DNA of 64,000 bases from Euzebya rosea (GCF_003073135.1 NZ_PGDQ01000010.1:1-64000), one strand, 5' to 3'; counted from the first letter of the stretch, positions 36,206 to 45,500 are shown. Made by a program: numbers and translations. Notes: a model not told the origin generated them from the sequence alone.

Positions 36206-36577
36206 ACCGCATCGAGGGGCCGCCACGCGCGCGCATTACCCCTCGCCGGGTGGAGGTGACAGCGGCACTCGGTCCCGTGGTCCGGATGCGGTGTCGTCGG
36301 CTCGCGGCGATGCCGCACCGGGGGGGCAGGGATATGCCCGTCGTGGCCGAACGAGCCGGGACTCCGAAGGGTTGGTCCGAGCTGGGGCCCAGCCGGGATC
36401 GTTGACGATGCATGCCACCAGACGACACGGTCCATCAGCAGCCACGAAGCGGAGACGATCACCACTGACGAACCGTCAGAAATGCTGGTTGAGCTGGGGA
36501 AACACCCGATCCGAGACCGTCCGAGGCGATATACTCGAACACACGATCGAGACATGGTGAGAGGTGGGGTTCGGGGC
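36206..36577. other. Intergenic region without credible gene
   Basis: 372 bp between the secreted protein and the 13E12 protein. CGAGGGG (36213-36219) and CCCCTCG (36239-36245) could form a 7-bp stem 8 bp past the upstream stop, a weak terminator candidate. CTCGA / TCGAG arms near 36533-36550 lie just before the next gene. The short open frames here have no family features or ribosome-binding sites. Confidence 0.5.
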
Positions 36578-38266
36578 ATGGGGTCAGGGGTGGTGGAAGC
36601 GGGTGAGGTGACCGAGCTGGTCACCCACCTGCATGCCCTCGCCTCCCGGTTCGACCCCGACGCCATCCCCGACCGCGACGTCGCCGGGTTGATTGCCGAC
36701 CTGGGTCGTGCCGGCCGGATCGTCGACGGGATGCTCACCCGGGCGGCCCGACGGACCACCGAGGCCGACGCCCACCACACAGCAGGGGCCAAGGACGCGG
36801 CGACGTTGATCGCCACCGCCACCGGCACCACCCCTGCCGCGGCCAGGAAGATGCTGCGCACCTCCGCACAGCTGGTCGACCAGCCCGAGGTGGACCGGGC
36901 CGTGACCGACGGGACCCTCTCCACCGACCAAGCCGTGGTGGTGTCCGACACCGTCGCCGATGCACCCGAGAAGGCGGGTGAGCTGATCGTGGATGCGGCC
37001 TCGCAGTCGTTGCCGGAGCTGCGGAAGAAGGCGCGTGACATCCGCACCGCTGCCGATCCGGACCGGGAAGCAACCCGCCGTCGGCATCTGGCGCGGCGGG
37101 CGTTTCGGTCGTGGACGGAGACCGATGGGGAGTGGAAGGCGTTCCTGCAGGCCCCCGGTGACCTGGGTGCCCGGATCGAGGCGGCGTTGCGGGGTGAGCA
37201 CGATGCGGTGTTTCGTGCCGCCCACGCCGCCGGACGGCGGGAGGACGATGCCTGCTACCGCTTCGATGCCCTCCTCAACCTGCTCGACCACCCCACCCGT
37301 GACCTGACCGGCACCGTGGCTCCCCCGACCGGCACGGCCGGCGATGGCCCCCGGACGGGCAGCGCGACCACCCCGGCCCAGTCGACCGTCCTGGGGACCA
37401 CCAACGACGATGTCCCCGACTCACACACCCCCGGTAGCACCGACCCGGCCAACGGCGACCGGGCCGACAGCACGGACCCGACCGACGGTGACCGTGCGGG
37501 CAGCCCCGACGCGAGCGTCGACGTTGTCGGTGGCGTCGAGCCGGGCCGAGACGCTCCAGGCAGCACGGATCGGAGCCGCACCACCACGGACAGCCCACCC
37601 GGCCTCCAGCCCGACGGGCCGGATCCCGGCGCCCATGTCCAGGACCCGGACACGATCCACGACGGGTCCGGCCGGACCGACCGGACCGACAACGACCCGC
37701 CCAGCGACGACCCGGACAGGCACGAGGGATCGGCCATGCCCGGTCCCGACGCCGGACCGCTCGGCCATCCGCCGCCGCAGCGACATCGACCCTCGGGACG
37801 GCAGACCAAGGTGATCATCCGCGTCGACGGCTCCGCGCTCGTCCGTGGCGAACTGGTTGACGGGGAGGTCTGTGAGATCGCTGGCATCGGCCCCGTTGCA
37901 CTGTCTGCGGTGCGTGAGCAGATGCTGGATGCCCACATCGCCTACGTCATCACCAACGCCACCGACGTCACCGTCGCCCACCTCGGCCGACAGGTCACCG
38001 CCCGGCAACGCACCGCACTGGAAGCCCGCGGCTACCGATGCGAGGTACCCGGCTGCACCGCCGACCACCTGCTGGAGATCGACCACGTCACCGGATGGGC
38101 CATCACCCGCACCACCGAGCTGTCAGACCTCGCCTGGCTGTGTGCGGCACATCATCGGGACAAGACCAGACGCAACCACCAGCTCCACGGCCCACCCGGA
38201 CAACGCATCTGGACCACCGAGGGCGGCGTGGAGATCAGCCGCGACCCACCCGCCCACGCTGCCTGA
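36578..38266 (+). CDS. DUF222 (13E12 repeat family) protein with HNH endonuclease domain
   Basis: About 562 residues. The N-terminal DUF222 domain (~15-245: LVTHLHALASRFDPDAIPDRD, ATGTTPAAARKMLRTSAQLV, GTLSTDQAVVVSDTV) is the mycobacterial 13E12 signature. A roughly 165-residue hydrophilic linker (~241-407), rich in Asp/Thr/Pro/Gly, contains two near-copies of a STDPxxGDRAxS unit. The C-terminal HNH nuclease (RGYRCEVPGCTADHLLEIDHVTGWA, WLCAAHHRDKTRR) has the cysteine-containing zinc knuckle and H...H residues. This family is multicopy and mobile-like in actinobacteria; its role is unproven. The ATG at 36578 follows a GAGGTGG site; an ATG at 36554 would add eight residues. Confidence 0.87.
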   Translation: MGSGVVEAGEVTELVTHLHALASRFDPDAIPDRDVAGLIADLGRAGRIVDGMLTRAARRTTEADAHHTAGAKDAATLIATATGTTPAAARKMLRTSAQLVDQPEVDRAVTDGTLSTDQAVVVSDTVADAPEKAGELIVDAASQSLPELRKKARDIRTAADPDREATRRRHLARRAFRSWTETDGEWKAFLQAPGDLGARIEAALRGEHDAVFRAAHAAGRREDDACYRFDALLNLLDHPTRDLTGTVAPPTGTAGDGPRTGSATTPAQSTVLGTTNDDVPDSHTPGSTDPANGDRADSTDPTDGDRAGSPDASVDVVGGVEPGRDAPGSTDRSRTTTDSPPGLQPDGPDPGAHVQDPDTIHDGSGRTDRTDNDPPSDDPDRHEGSAMPGPDAGPLGHPPPQRHRPSGRQTKVIIRVDGSALVRGELVDGEVCEIAGIGPVALSAVREQMLDAHIAYVITNATDVTVAHLGRQVTARQRTALEARGYRCEVPGCTADHLLEIDHVTGWAITRTTELSDLAWLCAAHHRDKTRRNHQLHGPPGQRIWTTEGGVEISRDPPAHAA

Positions 38267-38400
38267 CACCCACCGGAACCCACACGCACCGGCCGTACCC
38301 GGGACGCCCGGTCCTGGAGCCGTCACACCGTCGTTGCCGACGACACGCGACCAATCTCGCCGATCGACCGGCCCGAAGCCGGGCTTGGCCCTCCGCCGAT

Positions 38401-38644
38401 GTCTGTGCAAGGTGCGACCAACGCCACCCCCGCGACCGTCCGGGAAGATCGGGCTCTCCCGCCGCTGTCGCCGCGAGGTGCGAGCAGAGGAGCTTGTTCG
38501 GCAGAAGACGAGCCACTCAGGCGGGATCAAGGACGCTGGTCGGACGTCGATCTCGGGCGGTGTCGCTGCAAGGTGCGACCAGGGCGCCCCTTGACCACCC
38601 GCCGACCGGACTCGGTCCGCCGGTGTCGCTGCAAGGTGCGACCA
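38401..38644 (+). repeat. Four copies of a short GTCGC-N8-GCGAC repeat element
   Basis: The two best copies (38558-38581 and 38621-38644) are identical over 24 bases and contain GTGTCGCTGCAAGGTGCGAC. A third (ending GTGCAAGGTGCGACCAACG) lies at 38401-38423, and a degenerate one (TGTCGCCGCGAGGTGCGAGCA) at 38466-38486. Each core can fold as a GTCGC / GCGAC stem over an 8-base loop. The 418-bp region 38267-38684, between the HNH gene and the NicO permease gene, holds these repeats and no credible gene. Confidence 0.8.
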
Positions 38645-38684
38645 ACGGCACCCGGTCGAGGCTGACCCGCCCACGCCGCGGTGA

Positions 38685-40343
38685 TCAGGCGGCCCCGAGC
38701 AGCGAACGGCCGATGATGACCAATCCACCGGCGACGATCAGGCTGGAGGTGATCACCGGCAATGCGGCGCTGACGCGCGCCCACGTCTGGCTCTCCAGTC
38801 GCTCCGCGACACGGAACCGGACGCGGTGCAGCAGGTAGCCGGCGCCGACCAGCGCCAGGGCCATGCCGACGCCGTAGGCGAGGACGAGGACGACCCCGAA
38901 CCACGCGCGGCCGATGGCCACGCCGCCGAGCAGCACCAGGAGCGCCGACGGGCTCGGGACCATTCCACCAGCCAGACCCGGCAGGATCAGCGACCGCCAT
39001 CCGGTGGACGGGGCGGACCGATGGTCGTGGCTGTGGTCGCGCGGGTCGTGGTTGGGCTGGTCGTGGTCGTGGTTGTGCTCGAGAGGGCCGTGATCGTGCG
39101 CGGCGTGGTCCGGCAAGTGAGGGTCATGGGACCTCTCGGGCAGCACAGCCGACCCATGACCGACCAGGACGCGATCGCGCTCGGGGGTCGACACGTCCGC
39201 GACGACCGCGCCGTGGCTGTGCCCGTGGTCGTGGCTGTGCCCGTGGCTGTGGTCGTGGCCGTGCCCCTTGTTGCGGAGCGCGCGGACCAGCAACGAGAGG
39301 CCGAGCAGCGTGAACAGCACGCCACCCATGACCCCGAGGATCGGGTACAGCCGCTCGGGGGCCAGGCTGGTCGAGGTGGACACGATCACGCCGAGCACCA
39401 GCACGCCGACCGTGTGGGTGATGGCCACGGTCGTGCCGAGCGCGACGGCCTGCCGGGCCTGTCCGCCCTCGCCCAGCAGGTAGGCAGCGATGACGGTCTT
39501 GCCGTGCCCCGGCGCCACCGCGTGGGCGGTGCCCAGCACGATCGCGAGCAGGATCGCCAGCAGCACGAACCCGACCGTCAGGTCCTGTCGGGCCACGAGC
39601 TCGGTGTACCGCGTGACCAGGCCCTCCAGCCCGCCGGGAGACTCGGCCTCCACCAGCTCGACGTCGGTGGCCCGCAGGGCCGTCACGGCCTCGGCGTCGC
39701 CGGCTCCGTCTCCCTCGCCCACGGTCAGCGACGCGGTCGTGACGGTCGAGACGGTCGCGTCCGGGTAGGCGCGCAGCTGCTGCGACGACGATGCTGCGGG
39801 GACGTCGCGCGAGTCGAGCCCCACCCCGTCCCCGGCAGCCAGCACCTCGCGCCAGCCGAGCGTGTCGGCCCTGTAGGCGTCGCTGAAGCCGATCGTCGTC
39901 CCCGCGGTCACCGCGACGTCGGCCGTCAGGCCGCAGCGCAGCCGCAGGGTGTCCAACCCGGCCTGCCCCGGCGGGAAGGTGACCCCGACCTCCGTGGCCC
40001 GCAGCGCGACCTCGCGGCCGTCCACGGTGAGGGCCTGCATGTCGGCAACCGCCCCGCACTCCTCCTGCGCCCAGGCGCGTTCGCCGCCGGCCGCGTCGAT
40101 CGTGCTGGCGGTCTGCTGGGTCGGCACCTCCGCAAGGTCCAGCACGTAGACGACGTCGACGGACTCCGGCGTGGGCAGGATCGCCGCGGAGGTGTTGGTC
40201 GTGAAGTTGCCCAGCGGGTGCGCCGACGCCGGCCCGGCCAGCAGCAGGGTGGCCAGGAGCGCCGTCAGGAGCGCACCCAGCAGGGCCGCCGGGGTGTGCC
40301 ATCGCGGACGGGCGGCCGCCAGGGAGCGGGGGTGGAGGGTCAC
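38685..40343 (-). CDS. NicO-type nickel/cobalt permease with His-rich loop
   Basis: About 552 residues. A signal-like N-terminus, an extracytoplasmic domain beginning HPLGNFTTNTSAAILPTPE (~40-260), then six or so membrane helices. The NicO motif HAVAPGHGKTVIAAYLLG lies in the first helices of the permease half, and a very histidine-rich loop (repeated GHDHSHGHS and NHDHDQPNHDP, ~345-450) separates the two halves; it is typical of RcnA/NicO metal-binding loops. It is predicted to move Ni2+ or Co2+; direction (uptake or efflux) cannot be told. Start: GTG at 40343, overlapping the TGA of the upstream TPR gene as GTGA, so translation is probably coupled. Confidence 0.88.
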   Translation of the reverse strand: MTLHPRSLAAARPRWHTPAALLGALLTALLATLLLAGPASAHPLGNFTTNTSAAILPTPESVDVVYVLDLAEVPTQQTASTIDAAGGERAWAQEECGAVADMQALTVDGREVALRATEVGVTFPPGQAGLDTLRLRCGLTADVAVTAGTTIGFSDAYRADTLGWREVLAAGDGVGLDSRDVPAASSSQQLRAYPDATVSTVTTASLTVGEGDGAGDAEAVTALRATDVELVEAESPGGLEGLVTRYTELVARQDLTVGFVLLAILLAIVLGTAHAVAPGHGKTVIAAYLLGEGGQARQAVALGTTVAITHTVGVLVLGVIVSTSTSLAPERLYPILGVMGGVLFTLLGLSLLVRALRNKGHGHDHSHGHSHDHGHSHGAVVADVSTPERDRVLVGHGSAVLPERSHDPHLPDHAAHDHGPLEHNHDHDQPNHDPRDHSHDHRSAPSTGWRSLILPGLAGGMVPSPSALLVLLGGVAIGRAWFGVVLVLAYGVGMALALVGAGYLLHRVRFRVAERLESQTWARVSAALPVITSSLIVAGGLVIIGRSLLGAA

Positions 40344-41566
40344 GGCAGGTACAGCTCCAGGGCGAGGGGGTTGCGGGTCAGCAGGGCGTCCAGGCCCTCG
40401 CCGGTGATGGTGGCCATGCGCAGCTCGTGCGCGGTGTCGATCGTGCCCAGCCGACCTGCGTCCGCAGCGAGCTCGACCGCCGCGCTGCTGTTGCCGGCGA
40501 CGTGGTTCGCCCACGCCAGCGCGCCGGCCGCGAAGACGTTGTCGGGGCGGGCGTCATGGGCAAGGGTGGCCAGCTCCAGCGCTCGGGTCGGGTCCCCGAA
40601 GGACGCCTCGAACAGCGCCAGCTCGAGGTCGACGGTCTGTCCCGCGTCGACCTGCAGGGCGGCGACCGTGCGGGCCAGCTCGATCGTGTCGGCCAGCCCG
40701 TCGGTGTTGCCGGCACGCTGCTGCACCTCGGCCAGGGCGATGATGACCGGCGGGGCAGGGGTGCGTGTCACCAGGTCGGAGAGGATTCGCTCGGCGGTGC
40801 CCAGGTCCCCCTCGGCGGCGGCGATCCGGGCCAGCCCAGCCGCACCGGCAGGAGTCGGCGCGGCGGCGTAGGCGTCCCGCGCGGCGGCGAGGTCACCGCG
40901 CTGCAGCAGCAGGTCGCCGAGCAGCACGCTGATCGTCGGGTCGACCGTCCCGGCCGACGCACCTCCCGCCGCAGCGGCCTGGCGCATCGCGACGATGGCG
41001 CCGTCGAGGTCACCGTTCAGCTGGCGCAGGTAGCTGGCGCGGGCGAGGGCGGACAGGTCGGGGTCGAGGGAGAGCATGGTGTCCAGCGCCTCGGCGGCGG
41101 CGCCGTAGTCGCCCAGCTCGACGTGGGCGTCGACGAGGACTCCCCAGGCGTCGGCCGAGGCGGGCGCGGCAGCGGTCGCGGACAGGCCCAGCTCGCGGGC
41201 TCGGGTGAAGTCGTGGAGGGAGAGGGCCAGCCGGCCGCTGGCGATGGTGGTGAAGTGGTCGTCGGGGTCGAGCTCGGCGGCGCGGTCCAGCGCGTCACCC
41301 GCGACGGCGTACCAGGCGGGGTCGGACGTGGTGATGGCGTGTTCGGTGGCGGCGAGTCCGAGCGCCTGCCACGAGGCGGCGCGGTCGGGGGCTGCCTCGG
41401 CGGCGGCCTGCAGGGACCGGACCTCGGTGTCGTCGGGCACCACGACGGTCGGCAGCGGGACCGTGGGCGTGTCGGAGTAGGTGAGGAACCGGCCGACCAT
41501 CAGCCCGACGAGGGCGGCGACGGCGGCGGTGACGAGCAGGGCGCGAACGGTTCGGGAGGAGGGCAT
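40340..41566 (-). CDS. Membrane-anchored TPR protein
   Basis: About 408 residues. One N-terminal membrane anchor (ALLVTAAVAALVGLMVGRFL, ~8-28), a short linker, and then about eight tetratricopeptide-like helical repeats (WQALGLAATEHAI, ALDRAAELDPDDHF, ALDTMLSLDPDLSALARASY, LARIAAAEGDLGTAERIL). This is probably a scaffold facing the cell exterior. It is sandwiched between DUF4331 and the NicO permease and overlaps the permease start by 4 bp. The ATG at 41566 is chosen because it places the hydrophobic anchor at the N-terminus; an ATG at 41662 would add a 32-residue Pro/Gly/His-rich extension. Confidence 0.82.
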   Translation of the reverse strand: MPSSRTVRALLVTAAVAALVGLMVGRFLTYSDTPTVPLPTVVVPDDTEVRSLQAAAEAAPDRAASWQALGLAATEHAITTSDPAWYAVAGDALDRAAELDPDDHFTTIASGRLALSLHDFTRARELGLSATAAAPASADAWGVLVDAHVELGDYGAAAEALDTMLSLDPDLSALARASYLRQLNGDLDGAIVAMRQAAAAGGASAGTVDPTISVLLGDLLLQRGDLAAARDAYAAAPTPAGAAGLARIAAAEGDLGTAERILSDLVTRTPAPPVIIALAEVQQRAGNTDGLADTIELARTVAALQVDAGQTVDLELALFEASFGDPTRALELATLAHDARPDNVFAAGALAWANHVAGNSSAAVELAADAGRLGTIDTAHELRMATITGEGLDALLTRNPLALELYLP

Positions 41567-41674
41567 GGGGCGGAACGTCCCGGGGTGGGGGTGTCCCCCA
41601 CGAGGGGAGAGGCGCGAGCCCCTCCCCTCGGGAGCGACGGCAGCGGATGCCGGCGTGGTCAACGGAGGACCGTT

Positions 41675-43168
41675 CTACTCGGTGGAGCTGTAGCCGTCCC
41701 AGGGGGCGGCCACGTAGGGGAACTCGTTGAGGAACGGCTTGTCGTTGGTGAGGATGCCGTCGGTCAGGTCGGGGGTGGCGTCGCCACCGTTGACCAGCTC
41801 GCCGGCGACGACGCGCAGGGAGATGTCCACGGTGTCGTCGTACAGGCGACGACCGTTGGGGTACCCCTGGGTGTCACCACCGATGACGCCGAGGCGGTTG
41901 TCGTTGTTGAGGTCGCCGTCAGCCGGCTTGATGGAGGTGTTCAGGCGGATGTACTCCGCCGGGGTGAAGTCCCCACCGTTGAGCTGGTTGACGTCCGGGA
42001 TGCCGGTCAGGAAGACCTGCACCAGGTCGGCGCGCGGGGCGGGGGGCAGCGGTGCTGCACCGTCGGGACCGAACACGTCGGGGTAGAGGATGGCGAACAG
42101 GCCGGCCAGCTCGGGGTCGGTCACGATCGGGATGTCACCGACGGTCGAGGGCTGGTAGCCGGCGTCCGGGGCGATGTCGTCGGAGCCGACGCCGGACAGG
42201 GCCGTGGCGTCCTGGCTGGGCAGCAGGGTGTTGAAGGTGTCCTTCAGCGCGGTCGGGATGACGACCTCGTTGACCAGCGGCATGCCGAGGCGGGAGACCT
42301 GGGCGTACGGGCCGGTGTGGACCGGGGTGGCGGAGCTGCCACCGGAGAAGGTGCGGGTGCGACGACGGGACGCGCTCGCCCAGACACCGATGACGGGGTC
42401 GTCACCGTTGGTCAGCGAGTCGATCGGGATCTCGAGCACCAGGGAGTGGGTGTTCTTGCCAGCGACGGCGTCGATGGCGTCGGTGTTCGGCTCGGGGATG
42501 ATGTGCGCACCCTCGAACGGACGCAGGGCACCAAGGTCGAAGATCGAGCCGAGGTCGACCCAGAAGGGGTCGTCACGCTGGCCGGCGAAGGCGGTGACGC
42601 CACCGGCGAGCTCGACGATGGCCTGCGAGGCCAGCGCGTCGTAGTCGGGGGTCGAGCGCGGGCCGAGGTTGTTCGGCGGGACCGGAAGGTCCTGGCCGAG
42701 CACCGTGCGGGTGCCGTCGACGACGCTGGACAGGGTGTAGGTCTGACGCAGGTTCCACGCGGCAGCACCCTCGCCCTCGAGGGCGGTGATCTGGCCGACG
42801 TTGTACAGCGTCGTGGTCGGGATGTTCAGCGAGGTCGTGAAGTCGAACTCGTAGGTCACGTCGGCGACGGCGTCACCGTCGTTGTCGACGTGGATCTCGT
42901 ACAGGACGTCGTCGCCGAAGTTGTAGAAGTTCGGCCCACCGGACGGCTGCTGGAGGGGGATGTAGTTGGCGATGAGGACGACGTTGTCGTCGTTGGTCGG
43001 CGACACGAACGCGTAGGTGTCGGTGTTGTCGGCGACGGGGTCCTGGGCGATCAGCGGCGCCTCGCGGTGGCTGGAGGCGTCAACGGTCCCGAGGGTCGTG
43101 ATCGCCAGCACCGCCGCGAGGGCTGCGGCCAGGAGCACCCGGAAGGACCGGCTGCGTGTGATGGTCAT
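41675..43168 (-). CDS. Secreted DUF4331 protein
   Basis: About 497 residues. The signal peptide ends near LGTVDA, and the mature protein begins SSHREAPLIAQDPVADNTD, the DUF4331 hallmark with clustered His, Asp, Asn and Glu residues that could bind metal. The domain continues through DVTYEFDFTT and NQLNGGDFTPAEYIRLNTS, ending LVNGGDATPDLTDGI. The function of DUF4331 is not established to my knowledge. Ribosome-binding site GAGGAGC ahead of the ATG at 43168. It is the second gene of the minus-strand CWB2-DUF4331-TPR-NicO set. Confidence 0.9.
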   Translation of the reverse strand: MTITRSRSFRVLLAAALAAVLAITTLGTVDASSHREAPLIAQDPVADNTDTYAFVSPTNDDNVVLIANYIPLQQPSGGPNFYNFGDDVLYEIHVDNDGDAVADVTYEFDFTTSLNIPTTTLYNVGQITALEGEGAAAWNLRQTYTLSSVVDGTRTVLGQDLPVPPNNLGPRSTPDYDALASQAIVELAGGVTAFAGQRDDPFWVDLGSIFDLGALRPFEGAHIIPEPNTDAIDAVAGKNTHSLVLEIPIDSLTNGDDPVIGVWASASRRRTRTFSGGSSATPVHTGPYAQVSRLGMPLVNEVVIPTALKDTFNTLLPSQDATALSGVGSDDIAPDAGYQPSTVGDIPIVTDPELAGLFAILYPDVFGPDGAAPLPPAPRADLVQVFLTGIPDVNQLNGGDFTPAEYIRLNTSIKPADGDLNNDNRLGVIGGDTQGYPNGRRLYDDTVDISLRVVAGELVNGGDATPDLTDGILTNDKPFLNEFPYVAAPWDGYSSTE

Positions 43169-43249
43169 GGTCTGTGTGCTCCTCGTGTGCATCTGCTGTG
43201 CGGGGGTGTCGGTGTGATGGATGTCGGGTCGTGTGTCGAATCCCATGGA

Positions 43250-44287
43250 TCAGCCCTCGATGGCCGCAGCAGCGGCGTCGCAGGCGGACTGGGTGGTTCC
43301 GGGACCGCAGATCAGCGGCACGCCGGCGCCCGACAGGAAGTCGGCGGTGGCATCGGAGATGTCGTCACCGTTGGCGAGCACGAGCGCAGCACCGTTGCCG
43401 GCCTGCACGGCCGACGCGAAGCCGGACGCCCATGCGTCGTCGGCGTAGCCCTCGACCAGGATGACGCGGGAGGCGTCAGCGGCGGAGGAGTAGCCCAGGT
43501 AGGACATCATCTCGATGGCGGTGACGTCACGGGAGGGACCGGCCAGGCGCTGGACGGTTTCCTCGGTGGCGCTGCTGCCGTCGTCGATGGCCGAGGCGAT
43601 GTCGTCGAGGACGTCGTCGCTGACGGCCTCGGAGCCACCGGCGATGATGACGTTCTCGATCGGCAGGGCTGCGAGGGCCTCGCCGGTCTCCGGCAGCAGG
43701 GTGTCGGAGTTGGTGAGCAGGATCGGCACGTGGGCAACCGCGGACACGGCTGCGGTGACGATGGAGTCTGCGAAGGCGCTCGTCGGGTTGCCCTCGGCCG
43801 CATCGGCACGGGCGACGACCACCGCGGTGGTGTTGGGGAAGAACCGGTCGATGATGGCCACGGCAGTCAGGGCACGGGTGGCCCCGCCGACGCGTTCGGT
43901 CTCGAGGCCGAGCAGGTCGAGCTCGGCGACGACGGCCGGCCCGACCGCTTCCTCGCCACCCAGGATGATGACCCGCTCAGCACCCAGACGCGCCATCTCG
44001 GCGGCGGTCTGCGGGCTCAGCAGGGTGGAGTTGGTCAGCAGCAACGGTGCTTCGAGGGCGGCCTGGACCGCGCCGGCTCCGAGGGAGTCCGGGAAGTTGT
44101 CGTCGCGTGCAAGGATCACGTCGGGTGCGCTGCCGTCTGCGAAGGTCGCCTGGCTCCAAGCCACTGCTTCGTCAGCGGTCGTTGGACCGCTCACGATGGG
44201 GCTCGGGCTGTCCTGCGCGAGCGCAGGACCTGCAAGGGCGAACAGCATCGAGACAGCCGCGACCAGCGCAACTGTGAATCTGCTCAT
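43250..44287 (-). CDS. Exported CWB2-repeat cell-wall protein
   Basis: About 345 residues: a signal peptide (~1-24, ending ALAGPALA) and then little else than three CWB2 modules (DDNFPDSLGAGAVQAALEAP, GGEEAVGPAVVAELDLLG, DTLLPETGEALAALPIENVIIAGGSEAV, GLAGPS-type turns). It ends with two cysteines (CGPGTTQSAC). Composed of wall-binding modules alone, it is more likely a surface coat or anchor component than an enzyme. First gene of the operon; the ATG at 44287 has a GGAGG ribosome-binding site. Confidence 0.85.
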   Translation of the reverse strand: MSRFTVALVAAVSMLFALAGPALAQDSPSPIVSGPTTADEAVAWSQATFADGSAPDVILARDDNFPDSLGAGAVQAALEAPLLLTNSTLLSPQTAAEMARLGAERVIILGGEEAVGPAVVAELDLLGLETERVGGATRALTAVAIIDRFFPNTTAVVVARADAAEGNPTSAFADSIVTAAVSAVAHVPILLTNSDTLLPETGEALAALPIENVIIAGGSEAVSDDVLDDIASAIDDGSSATEETVQRLAGPSRDVTAIEMMSYLGYSSAADASRVILVEGYADDAWASGFASAVQAGNGAALVLANGDDISDATADFLSGAGVPLICGPGTTQSACDAAAAAIEG

Positions 44288-44445
44288 GTGTGTGGCCTCC
44301 AAGGCCTTGTCGGATGATGGTCAACCGAAAGGCGCATTCACGGCCACCTGGATGCCGAGTCCGCCCTCCGGTGACCCGTGGTTCGTAACGACCACCAACC
44401 CGGCTTGCCCCCTAGTTCCGAACACCAAACGAAATGCGAACCCAC

Positions 44446-45396
44446 ATGACTACTAATGACCACGCCGATACCGCCGACGGCACCCCACCCGACGAAGTCG
44501 CCGAACGCCGTGTCACACGCCCGTGGCGCACAGTGGTGCTCGTCATCGCGGCCCTCGTCGTGGGGCTCGGGGTCGGCCTGTCCCTCGCAGGGGTGTTCGG
44601 TGGGGACGACGATCCGGTGGCCAGCACGCCGGTCACGACGTCGGCGTCCTCTCGCGACGGTGACCCCGAGGCGGCGGCCGAGCTGCCTCCCCCGGACACC
44701 GGTATCACCGCCGCGGATGCCGCAGACCCCGAGCAGGCGCTGCGGGGGTTCCTCGCCGCCGAGGCGTCGGGGGACTGGGAGGCCTCCTACGAGTTCCTGT
44801 CGTCAGGGAGCCTGACCGCCTACCCCAGCGCCGCGCTGTGGGTGAACGCCCATGCCGACTTCCCGCGCATCACTGGGTATCGGGTCGACGACGTGGCCGA
44901 CGACGGCACCGGCACCGCCCGGGTCGAGACGCTCACCGGCTTCGACCCGGTCATCGACCCGGTCATCGGCCTGGTCGCCGCGCGCGGTCGCTCCACCTGG
45001 ACCCTCGTGGAGGAGGAGGGGCTGTGGCGCGTGGAGACCACCGCGACCGAGAACCGCCCGCTGTACCCGTCACAGGAAGGGGCCAGCGACGCTGCCCGTC
45101 AGTGGGTCGACGCCCGTGTGGCCTGTCAGGACACCTCGGCGCTGGAGGCGCGCATCGTCGGCGCTCCCGTGTTGGCGTCCCAGCTGTGCGAGGAGGACCA
45201 GCCGGCGACCGTCGAGGTCGGCGACGTCCGTTCCCTCGCCGACGCCGACGGCACGACCGCGCTGCTCAGCGAGTACGGGCCCGACGTCTACGCCTGGGCC
45301 CGCGTCGCCCCGGTCCAGTCGACGACCCCGCTCCTGCTCGTCCTCGGTCCCGTGGGCGAGGAGTGGCAGGTCGTCGGCATCCTCCCCCGCGCCTAG
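44446..45396 (+). CDS. Single-pass membrane protein with NTF2-like extracytoplasmic domain
   Basis: About 316 residues. A short cytoplasmic N-terminus, one helix (VVLVIAALVVGLGVGLSLAGVFG, ~28-50), a Ser/Glu/Pro linker, then an alpha+beta domain. The segment EQALRGFLAAEASGDWEASYEFLSSG resembles SnoaL/NTF2-like domains and precedes a second beta-rich half. The role is unknown. The start could be ATG at 44434 or 44446; neither has a good ribosome-binding site. It is divergent from the CWB2-DUF4331-TPR-NicO operon, so it may share regulation, but that is only position. Confidence 0.7.
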   Translation: MTTNDHADTADGTPPDEVAERRVTRPWRTVVLVIAALVVGLGVGLSLAGVFGGDDDPVASTPVTTSASSRDGDPEAAAELPPPDTGITAADAADPEQALRGFLAAEASGDWEASYEFLSSGSLTAYPSAALWVNAHADFPRITGYRVDDVADDGTGTARVETLTGFDPVIDPVIGLVAARGRSTWTLVEEEGLWRVETTATENRPLYPSQEGASDAARQWVDARVACQDTSALEARIVGAPVLASQLCEEDQPATVEVGDVRSLADADGTTALLSEYGPDVYAWARVAPVQSTTPLLLVLGPVGEEWQVVGILPRA

Positions 45397-45500
45397 CGGC
45401 CGGCGGGAGGCGGCCCAGGAGGGGAGGGCGGGCCACGGCGGATCGTGCCGGAACCCACCCGGCCGGGCCTCGCGAGGCGCCTACGGCGCAGCTCGGGTCC

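Noticed and set aside
40427-44317. A 1296-codon open frame on the plus strand opposite the CWB2-DUF4331-TPR operon
   Set aside because: Shadow of three well-supported minus-strand genes; composition is Gly/Val/Arg-rich with no recognisable fold.
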